64,000 bases of DNA from JAJDAH01 sp964487605. GTDB taxonomy: Bacteria; Myxococcota_A; Polyangia; Polyangiales; Polyangiaceae. The stretch covers positions 111,481 to 175,480 of the forward strand of contig CAZARU010000001.1 of assembly GCA_964487605.1 (NCBI GenBank), read 5' to 3'. The notes under the pieces were generated by a model. That model was not told the DNA's origin. It worked only from the letters and a program-made list of their open reading frames with translations, and did not search any database. Of the stretch, positions 58,043 to 64,000 are shown piece after piece. Made by a program: the position numbers and the translations under genes. The stretch's first letter is position 1; each line of letters begins with the position of its first letter.

Positions 58043-61000
58043 ATGAGTGAACCGAAGGCCCTCTCGGAGCCGCGGGGGTTCGGCAGGAGCGTCGCGGTGC
58101 TCGTGGTCCTCGGCCTCCTCGGGGAGGTCCTGGCGCTGGCGGGCGTGCTCGAGAGCACGTTCGCCGGTCTGTCACCGACGGACGACCCGTTCCTGGCTTC
58201 GGCGCTCGGGGCGTCCGCCCTCGTCTTCGCCGCGACGTCCAGGAGCCTGCGAGAGGTGCTGGCGGTGAGCGTCGTCGGTGGAATTGCAGCGGGGGCGCTC
58301 GTGGTCGCTCGACTGGTACCGACGACGTCCGTGCGCACGCTCCTCGTGCTCGCGACGACGCTCGGCGCGGCGGCGCTCGTCGTCGCGGCGGTTTCGTGGG
58401 CACGGCGGAGAGCGCCCGACTCGCGCAGCCGCCTGCTCGCGATGGTGCTCATTCCGCTGTTCGCGTTCGTCTCGCTCCGCTACCTGCGCCTCACCGCCAT
58501 CCTGTGGCCGACGACCCTCGATGGTGCGCTCTACGGTCTCGACGCGACCTTCGGTTTCCAGCCGAGCTTCGCAATGGGCCGTTCGTTCCGGGCGTGGCCC
58601 ATCTTCGCGTCCATCGCGTCGTCGACGTACTTCGCGCTCCCCCTGGGGTTCGCGCTCGTCTACGGCCTGCATCGCCGGCGCGGCAGCGCTTCGGGGGGTG
58701 GCGTCATCACGCCGTTTCTGCTCGTGGCTGCGGTGGGGTACGCGCTCTACTTCGTGTTTCCGGTTGCGGGCCCGGTGTACGCTTTCCCCGAGGCCTACCC
58801 GGGCTCTCCGCCGGACGCCGAGATGGTCCGCTCCGCGCGGTCCCTGGTTGCGCCGGTCGCGCGCAACTGCGTCCCATCGCTCCACACGGCCTGGGCCTTG
58901 CTCGTGTGGTGGCACTCTCGTGGTCTGCCGCCGTGGGCGCGCATCGTGTGCTTCCTCTTTCTCGCCATGACGCTCGCGGCGACCCTCGGCCTCGGCTTTC
59001 ACTATCTCTGGGACCTCGTCATCGCCCTACCGGTCACGCTGACGGTCCACGCGCTCACGAGCACGGAAGCGCCGGCGTTCGAGCGTTCCCGTGCGCTGCG
59101 GTGGGGTGCGCTGCTCATGCTCGCGTGCCTCGCCCTCATCCCTCGCGGGTACGAGGCCATGACCCTGAGCCGGTTCGTCCCTTGGACGATCGCGGCGGCG
59201 GTCGTCGTCACCGTGTTCGCCCTGGAGCGCACGATGTGGGTGCGAGGTGCGCGGCCCGTCGAGGTGGCCGCCACTGCACCGCCGGCCGCTCCCGATCGTC
59301 GGCTGGCTGCCCTCGCGGGGATCTTCTTCTCGTCGGGTTTCGCCGCACTCGTCTACCAGGTGGTGTTCGCCAAGGGGCTCGCCCTCACGTTCGGTAGCAC
59401 CGCTCATGCGGCCACGGTCGTCCTCGCGACCTACATGATGGGCCTGGCGCTTGGATCGTTCTTCGGTGGTCGCCTGGCTCAGCGCACCGAGAACCCCGTC
59501 CGGGCCTACGCGCTGGCGGAGGTGGGGATCGGCGTGTGGTGCCTCATGGCCCCGGTGCTCCTCGACGTCGCCAGGGCCGCCTACGTGGCGGTCGCCACCG
59601 GCACGGATCCGGCGGCGACGCGCGTTCTGGCGCTTCAGGTCGCGCTCGGAGCTGCCCTGCTGGTTCCGCCCACGTTCCTGATGGGGCTCACGCTGCCGCT
59701 CCTGGCGGCCCGGTTCCTGCGGTCACGCGCGAGCCTCGGGTCGGCGGCGGGCTTGCTGTACGGCATGAACACCCTGGGCGCCGCGCTCGGCGCGGTGCTC
59801 ACGGGCTACTGGCTCCTGCCCACGCTCGGCGTGCTGGGTTCGCTGCTGGCGGCCGTGGCGGTCAACTTTGCCGTCGCGCTCGTGGCGATGCTCCTGTCGC
59901 GCGGGGCGCCGCGCGCCGGCGTGCCCGTCGAGAGTTCGGGCCCGTCCGAACACGAGACGACCGAGGCGAGGCGGCTCGGCCGGGTCGCGGTGGCCATGCT
60001 CGCCATCGGAGGCGTCGTGACCTTCGGTCTGGAGACGGCGTTCATCCACCTCCTGGCCGTGGTCGCGGGCAACAGCACCTACGCATTCTCGCTCATGCTC
60101 TTCACGTTCCTGGTCGGTCTCGGCGGCGGGTCGGCGGTGGGCCGGCGCCTGGTCGAGCGCGGAGGGTCGGTCGTCGCGGGGCTCGCCGCCGCAGCGCTCG
60201 GGCTGGGCGTCACGGTCATGGGTGGCGTCCATCTCTGGGAGGCCATCCCGGACTACTTCGGCAGCTTCGCGCCGTACTCGGAAACTCGAACGTTCGCGGC
60301 GCGTGAGTTCGTTCGGTTCGTGGTGTGCCTGGTGGCGATGCTGCCGCCGGCGACGTGCATCGGAGTCCTCTTTCCCGTGGCCATGGAGTGCGTCGGCCGC
60401 GGGTGGCCGCGCACCAGGGTTCGCGCGCTCGGCGTCGCTTCGGCCCTGAACACCGCGGGGAACATCGGGGGCGCGTTGCTGACCGGGTTCGTGCTCCTCC
60501 CTGGGCTCGGATCGCTCCGAACCCTCCACGTCATGGTCGCGCTGACGATGGCGAGCGCGGCGCTCACCCTCGTCGTCGCACGAGGGCGGACCCGCCTGGC
60601 CGTCGCTGGCGGCGTCGCGGCCTGCGGCCTGCTGCTCGCCGCACAGCCTCGTCAGTTCGACCTCACGAGGCTCGCGTCCGGGGCCAACGTCTACTTCGCG
60701 AGCACGTACCACGGGGAGGTCGTCGATCACGCCGAGAGCCTGGACGGGGGCCTCACGACCGTGAACGTCAGCCGCGACGGCGAGGGTCGGACGGTGCACA
60801 CCATGCTGACCAACGGGAAGTTCCAGGGGGACGACAGCCCCGATCGCGAGGTGCGCGCCCAGTCCGCTTTCGCACTGTGCCCGCTCCTGCACACCGACGC
60901 ACGGGGGCGCGCCCTGGTGATCGGCCTCGGGACGGGCAACTCCGCGCGAGTGCTGAGCGACGCGGGGTTCGCGGAGCTGGACGTCGCCGAACTGAGCGCC

Positions 61001-61708
61001 GACGTCGTTCGGATGGCGAGTGCCCACTTCTCCCGGGCCAACGGCGGTGTGCTGAATCGCGCCGGCGTGGGCGTTCACGTCACCGACGGCAGGAACTTCC
61101 TCCTCCTGACCCAGCGGCAGTACGACCTCGTCGGGATCGAGATCGCGAGCATCTGGTTCGCCGGCGCCGCATCGCTCTACAACGTCGAGTTCTATCGCCT
61201 GGTGCGAGCGCGCCTTCGACCCGAGGGAGTCCTGCAGCAGTGGGTGCAGCTTCACCGACTCTCGGGCGAAGACGTCGTCTCGATTCTGGCCTCGGTGCGC
61301 ACGGAGTTCGACAAGGTCTGGCTCTATTTCCTCGGCAACCAGGGCGTCATCGTCGCGTGCAATGGCGCCTGCGAGCCCCGGGACGCCACGCTGGCGCGCC
61401 TGGACGGACACGCGCCCCTCGGACCTACGCTCGCCCTCTTCGGAGGGACGAGCAGGAAGGTGCTCGAAGGCCGCCTGTTGACGCCGGCAGGTGTGGACTA
61501 CTTGATCGCGCAGGCCATGGAGGCGGGTACCGACGAGCGACAGCTGATCTCGTCCGACGACAACCTGCGGCTCGAGTACAGCACTCCGCGCGGCAACGTC
61601 CGGCCGTACTGGCCGTCGCTCCGCGCGAACGTAGAGTTTCTCGCGCAGTACCGTCCGCCCTCGCCGCTGGCCGGAACCTCCGTCAGCCCCGAGAGACCGG
61701 GCAGATGA
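58043..61708 (+). CDS. Fusion of PAP2/IPC-synthase-like phosphotransferase with spermidine-synthase-like membrane protein
   Basis: A 1221-aa multi-helix protein. The N-terminal part (about 1-345) is a PAP2-type membrane phosphatase/phosphotransferase of the AUR1 style, with FPVAGPVYAFPE, CVPSLHTAW (His281) and HYLWD (His320, Asp324). A few helices link it to a second part (from about 425) that resembles membrane 'fused MFS/spermidine synthase' proteins, with helices such as FSSGFAALVYQVVFAKGLAL and LLYGMNTLGAALGAVL. A C-terminal Rossmann domain (about 935-1180) has VIGLGTGNSARVLSDAG. Its position of the aminopropyltransferase Asp motif (VDSSDP in SpeE) reads IEIASIW, so polyamine synthesis is doubtful. 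The combination suggests an envelope lipid or polymer modifier. The stop overlaps an ATG downstream. Confidence 0.85.
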   Translation: MSEPKALSEPRGFGRSVAVLVVLGLLGEVLALAGVLESTFAGLSPTDDPFLASALGASALVFAATSRSLREVLAVSVVGGIAAGALVVARLVPTTSVRTLLVLATTLGAAALVVAAVSWARRRAPDSRSRLLAMVLIPLFAFVSLRYLRLTAILWPTTLDGALYGLDATFGFQPSFAMGRSFRAWPIFASIASSTYFALPLGFALVYGLHRRRGSASGGGVITPFLLVAAVGYALYFVFPVAGPVYAFPEAYPGSPPDAEMVRSARSLVAPVARNCVPSLHTAWALLVWWHSRGLPPWARIVCFLFLAMTLAATLGLGFHYLWDLVIALPVTLTVHALTSTEAPAFERSRALRWGALLMLACLALIPRGYEAMTLSRFVPWTIAAAVVVTVFALERTMWVRGARPVEVAATAPPAAPDRRLAALAGIFFSSGFAALVYQVVFAKGLALTFGSTAHAATVVLATYMMGLALGSFFGGRLAQRTENPVRAYALAEVGIGVWCLMAPVLLDVARAAYVAVATGTDPAATRVLALQVALGAALLVPPTFLMGLTLPLLAARFLRSRASLGSAAGLLYGMNTLGAALGAVLTGYWLLPTLGVLGSLLAAVAVNFAVALVAMLLSRGAPRAGVPVESSGPSEHETTEARRLGRVAVAMLAIGGVVTFGLETAFIHLLAVVAGNSTYAFSLMLFTFLVGLGGGSAVGRRLVERGGSVVAGLAAAALGLGVTVMGGVHLWEAIPDYFGSFAPYSETRTFAAREFVRFVVCLVAMLPPATCIGVLFPVAMECVGRGWPRTRVRALGVASALNTAGNIGGALLTGFVLLPGLGSLRTLHVMVALTMASAALTLVVARGRTRLAVAGGVAACGLLLAAQPRQFDLTRLASGANVYFASTYHGEVVDHAESLDGGLTTVNVSRDGEGRTVHTMLTNGKFQGDDSPDREVRAQSAFALCPLLHTDARGRALVIGLGTGNSARVLSDAGFAELDVAELSADVVRMASAHFSRANGGVLNRAGVGVHVTDGRNFLLLTQRQYDLVGIEIASIWFAGAASLYNVEFYRLVRARLRPEGVLQQWVQLHRLSGEDVVSILASVRTEFDKVWLYFLGNQGVIVACNGACEPRDATLARLDGHAPLGPTLALFGGTSRKVLEGRLLTPAGVDYLIAQAMEAGTDERQLISSDDNLRLEYSTPRGNVRPYWPSLRANVEFLAQYRPPSPLAGTSVSPERPGR

Positions 61709-61764
61709 TCGACCGCTGGTTACTTGACCCAACCGCCCCGCATCGGTTCTCCTGCCGCGCGGTC

Positions 61765-62790
61765 ATGCGCCCTTCGTCACGTGCGGCCCTCGGGGTCGTC
61801 GCCTTGTCGGCCACCCTCGGCACGACTTCCGGCGCGCGCGCTCAGGCGGGTGGGCAGTGGCAGTGGAGCACCGGCGGGCAGGGAGCCGCGCCGGAGTTTC
61901 CGAGTCGTCCTTCGAGCAGCCGGCGCTCGACGACCCTCGAGGTGGGCACGCTCTACGGGACGTCCGTCGGCTACGGCGTCGGCGTCGGCATCTGGATCGA
62001 TGCCGAGCTCGGTATCGAAGATCCCGGGACCCGATTCATCCCCCCGGCCATCCTGGGAGTCGCGGCGCCCATCGGTGTGTACTTCCTCGATCAGCCCGCC
62101 ATGCCGCGCGGGATGCCGTCGGCCATCGCGGCGGGCATGGCCATCGGCGCGGGAGAGGGCCTGGGCATCGCCAGCTTCCAGTTCGTCACGGCCAAGGAGG
62201 AAGACGCGTGGGGATTCCGGGGTCTCGCTCGGTCCGTCACCATCGGATCGACGCTCGGCGGAGCGGCCGGCTACGCCGTCGCCGTCACGCAGGAGCCGTC
62301 GCCGAAGTCCAATCTGTTCGTGTCGAGCTCCGTCCTGTGGGGCACGGCCATCGGCTCCATGTTCGGATACGGGCTGTCTCCCGCCGGAGTCGGCTACGGG
62401 GAGTCGAACGACAGTGCCGCGCTCGGTGGGCTCATCGGCTTCAACGTCGGTCTGGGCGCCGGAGCGGGCCTGTCCGCGGCGTACATCCCCTCGTGGGAGC
62501 AGATCGGTTGGATGTGGGCCGGGGCGGGGATCGGCTTCGCCGCCTCGGTGCCGGTCTACCTGTTCTATGCGGGCGAGGACACGCCGCCGGCGAAGCGCGG
62601 GCTGATCTTTCAGGGGACGGCGACCACCCTCGGTATCGTCGCGGGTGGCATCTTCGCCTCGGGAGACATCGGGAGTTCACGCGGCGACCGTGACGAACCT
62701 CGGGGCACCGCGTGGGCGACGGTCGACTACGTCGGCCCCATGGCGGTTCCCCGTGGTGCGGGTGCGCAGGTCGGCGGTACGCTCTGGTGA
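61765..62790 (+). CDS. Exported Gly-rich membrane protein of unknown function
   Basis: A 341-aa protein with a Sec signal (MRPSSRAALGVVALSATLG, cleavage after GARA). It has several Gly/Ala-rich hydrophobic stretches (GTLYGTSVGYGVGVGIW, AIAAGMAIGAGEGLGIASF, ALGGLIGFNVGLGAGAGLSA, AGAGIGFAASVPVYLFYA), which could be outer-membrane strands or glycine-zipper helices. An upstream ATG (61705) overlaps the fusion-gene stop by ATGA and would add 20 residues; I prefer 61765 because the signal begins there, but translational coupling from 61705 is possible. It probably belongs to the same operon as the fusion gene and acts in the envelope. No family recognised. Confidence 0.65.
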   Translation: MRPSSRAALGVVALSATLGTTSGARAQAGGQWQWSTGGQGAAPEFPSRPSSSRRSTTLEVGTLYGTSVGYGVGVGIWIDAELGIEDPGTRFIPPAILGVAAPIGVYFLDQPAMPRGMPSAIAAGMAIGAGEGLGIASFQFVTAKEEDAWGFRGLARSVTIGSTLGGAAGYAVAVTQEPSPKSNLFVSSSVLWGTAIGSMFGYGLSPAGVGYGESNDSAALGGLIGFNVGLGAGAGLSAAYIPSWEQIGWMWAGAGIGFAASVPVYLFYAGEDTPPAKRGLIFQGTATTLGIVAGGIFASGDIGSSRGDRDEPRGTAWATVDYVGPMAVPRGAGAQVGGTLW

Positions 62791-62830
62791 CGCCGCCGTG
62801 CCGCGTCTGCCCGGGTTTCCCCGCGGGATG

Positions 62831-62861
62831 AGACACGCCCCGCCGGCCCGGGGGCGTGTCT
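62831..62861 (+). terminator. Strong GC hairpin, probable terminator
   Basis: AGACACGCCCC pairs with GGGGCGTGTCT: 11-bp perfect stem, 9-base loop (62842-62850). No T-run follows, as is common in very GC-rich genomes. It lies between the 341-aa gene and the sigma54 activator, 40 bases after the stop. Confidence 0.6.
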
Positions 62862-62863
62862 GG

Positions 62864-62869
62864 TAGGTT
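62864..62869 (+). promoter_or_regulatory. Extended -10-like TGGTAGGTT before the sigma54 activator gene
   Basis: TAGGTT preceded by TG-n, ending 12 bases before ATG 62882; it begins 2 bases after the terminator-like stem. Confidence 0.3.
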
Positions 62870-62881
62870 CGCCCAGGGTTC

Positions 62882-64000
62882 ATGGCCGTCTTGCGTTACT
62901 TCCCGGGGGAGGGGCAGCCCGTACCGGCGCCCGTCACCAAGTCGGTGACGACGATCGGGCGTGCGCTGGGCAACGACGTGCACCTTCCCGACCGCAGCGT
63001 GAGCGACCACCACGCTCAGATCGTGTTCAACGGGCGCGACTTCCAGCTGGAGGAACTGGACAAGGGCGCGGAGATCACGATCAACGGGAAGAAGAAGCGC
63101 CGAGCGCGTCTGGTCCATGGCGATCGACTGCAACTGGGCCGAGCGCAGCTCGACTTCAGCATGTTCACGGACCTGCCGAAGCCCGTCACGGACGACGCCG
63201 AGAAGGCCGACCCCGGCGCGGAGGTGACGTCGCTCCGCAAGCTTCAGGGATTCAGCGAGCGGCTGATGCGTCAGTCCACGGTGGACGAGCTGATGCAGGC
63301 GATGCTCGACGACGTCATGGAGGTCACCGGCGCAGACAAGGGCGTCGTGCTGCTCGTGGACTCCACCGACGACACACACCCTGCCGAGGTGCGCGCCGCG
63401 CGGAACCTGCAGCGCGAGCAGGTGGAAGACCCGAAGGGGGGCATCAGCGACAGCATCGTTCGGCAGGTCATCGAGACCCGGCGCCCGATCATCGTCAGCG
63501 ACGCCCTCAGCGACACGCAGTTCGGCAAGAGCGAGAGCGTCGTCGCCCTCAAGCTCTCCAGCGTGATGTGCGCGCCGATGCTCGCGCAGGGCGAGATCAC
63601 CGGCGTGCTCTATCTCGGCAACGATCAGGTCAAGCACCTCTTCACGCGCAGGCAGCTGGACCTGTTGACCGTGTACGCGGGTCAGGCGTCGCTCATCCTG
63701 CAGAATGCGATGCTCTTGACGGCCCTGCGGGCGGACAAGGAGAAGCTCACGGCCGAGCTCCTCGACAAGCGCTTCGGCGACATCATCGGCGCGTGCCCGA
63801 GCATGATGGAGGTGTTCCGCAAGCTGCAGAAGGTCGCGGCCACGGACATCAGCGTGCTCATCACCGGCGAGACGGGGACGGGCAAGGAGCTCATTGCCCG
63901 GGAGCTCCACCGCCGCAGCAACCGGATAGACGGCCCCTTCGTGCCGGTGAACTGCGGCGCCATCCCGGAGAACTTGATCGAGAGCGAGCTTTTCGGGCAC
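62882..64000 (+). CDS. FHA-GAF-AAA+ sigma54-dependent activator, 3' truncated
   Basis: 373 codons are open from ATG 62882 to the window edge. An N-terminal FHA domain (about 1-90; TIGRALGNDVHLPDRSVSDH) probably reads Thr phosphorylation. A GAF domain follows (about 120-275; KGVVLLVD, PIIVSDALSD, GVLYLGNDQ). The sigma54 AAA+ domain starts near 300 with FGDIIGACPSMMEVF, Walker A GETGTGKE and NCGAIPENLIESELFGH, the strand before the GAFTGA loop, which lies outside. Myxobacteria hold many such FHA-linked activators in place of receiver-linked ones. The ATG follows the hairpin by 20 bases. The DNA-binding domain cannot be seen. Confidence 0.93.
   Translation, partial: MAVLRYFPGEGQPVPAPVTKSVTTIGRALGNDVHLPDRSVSDHHAQIVFNGRDFQLEELDKGAEITINGKKKRRARLVHGDRLQLGRAQLDFSMFTDLPKPVTDDAEKADPGAEVTSLRKLQGFSERLMRQSTVDELMQAMLDDVMEVTGADKGVVLLVDSTDDTHPAEVRAARNLQREQVEDPKGGISDSIVRQVIETRRPIIVSDALSDTQFGKSESVVALKLSSVMCAPMLAQGEITGVLYLGNDQVKHLFTRRQLDLLTVYAGQASLILQNAMLLTALRADKEKLTAELLDKRFGDIIGACPSMMEVFRKLQKVAATDISVLITGETGTGKELIARELHRRSNRIDGPFVPVNCGAIPENLIESELFGH

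Noticed and set aside
59723..61732. 669-codon frame antisense to the fusion gene
   Set aside because: Charged low-complexity translation with no motif; opposite strand encodes the PAP2/spermidine-synthase-like protein.
62441..64000. 519-codon minus frame at the right edge
   Set aside because: Antisense to the FHA-GAF-AAA+ gene, whose plus-strand translation has a Walker A motif and sigma54-activator core.
1..64000. CRISPR array, insertion sequence, prophage or rRNA
   Set aside because: No regularly spaced direct repeats, transposase motifs, phage proteins or rRNA sequence were seen on either strand.

Overview
The window is very GC-rich and gene-dense, from a myxobacterium-like organism (Myxococcota; a Polyangiales/Sorangiineae-type member is my best guess). 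The signs are many lipoproteins with Ala/Gly/Pro-rich linkers, Ser/Thr kinases with single membrane anchors and an AgmX/TonB-like tail, a cysteine-rich repeat lipoprotein, FHA-GGDEF and FHA-GAF-sigma54 regulators, frequent GTG starts, and many 1-4 bp gene overlaps (GTGA, ATGA, TGATG). I see no insertion sequence, CRISPR array, rRNA or phage. There is no gene-free stretch above 300 bases; the longest non-coding gaps are about 100-165 bases.

Layout. 0-7.4 kb: truncated LarA-type racemase, aconitase-family protein with an N-terminal swivel domain, SlyD-like FKBP, DUF1844 protein, HtrA-like protease, then an ECF sigma / anti-sigma / secreted protein trio. 7.4-15.8 kb (mostly minus): VWA lipoprotein, histidine kinase, a response regulator-GAF-PAS-PAS-HisKA protein without an ATPase domain, a large Cys-rich repeat lipoprotein and a TPR/PEGA-like protein. 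15.9-17.1 kb: two small membrane proteins, one with a Gly-Pro-Tyr repeat. 17.1-20.8 kb: two overlapping sulfatase-fold lipoproteins with Thr in place of the formylglycine Cys, plus an SGNH-hydrolase lipoprotein. 20.9-28 kb: a selenocysteine locus, with selA (+) separated from selC (tRNA-Sec)-selB (-) by a fused 2-oxoacid dehydrogenase E1, a short EamA-like protein and an NAD-dependent epimerase. 28-29.3 kb: a sigma factor and a TetR regulator, each preceded by the same palindrome. 29.3-31.8 kb: two lipoproteins of unknown function. 31.8-39.9 kb: a long minus-strand operon of Ser/Thr kinase, PhoB-like regulator, PhoR-like kinase, second Ser/Thr kinase, GNAT, queuosine-precursor-type transporter and HIT protein.

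40.1-44.1 kb: a compact homogentisate (tyrosine/phenylalanine) catabolic operon, fahA-maiA-hppD-hmgA. 44.2-49.8 kb: Nudix, isocitrate-lyase/PEP-mutase enzyme, SDR, an FHA-GGDEF plus EAL pair for cyclic-di-GMP, and small unknowns. 49.9-53.6 kb: threonine-to-glycine operon tdh-kbl plus an ATP/ADP-carrier-like transporter. 53.7-57 kb: SH3-like lipoprotein, signal peptidase I with a long N-terminal extension, and a lipoprotein. 57-62.8 kb: gpsA, then a 1221-aa fusion of a PAP2/IPC-synthase-like phosphotransferase with a spermidine-synthase-like membrane protein, followed by a small membrane protein. 62.9-64 kb: the start of a sigma54 activator cut by the window end.

The most interesting signals are: the PAP2-to-spermidine-synthase-like fusion whose C-terminal domain lacks the expected catalytic Asp motif; the paired sulfatase-fold lipoproteins with Thr nucleophile positions; the selA/selC-selB locus next to a TetR-controlled sigma factor; and a recurrent TANNNT hexamer 6-12 bases before the start codon of most transcription-unit-leading genes, which suggests widespread leaderless mRNAs.
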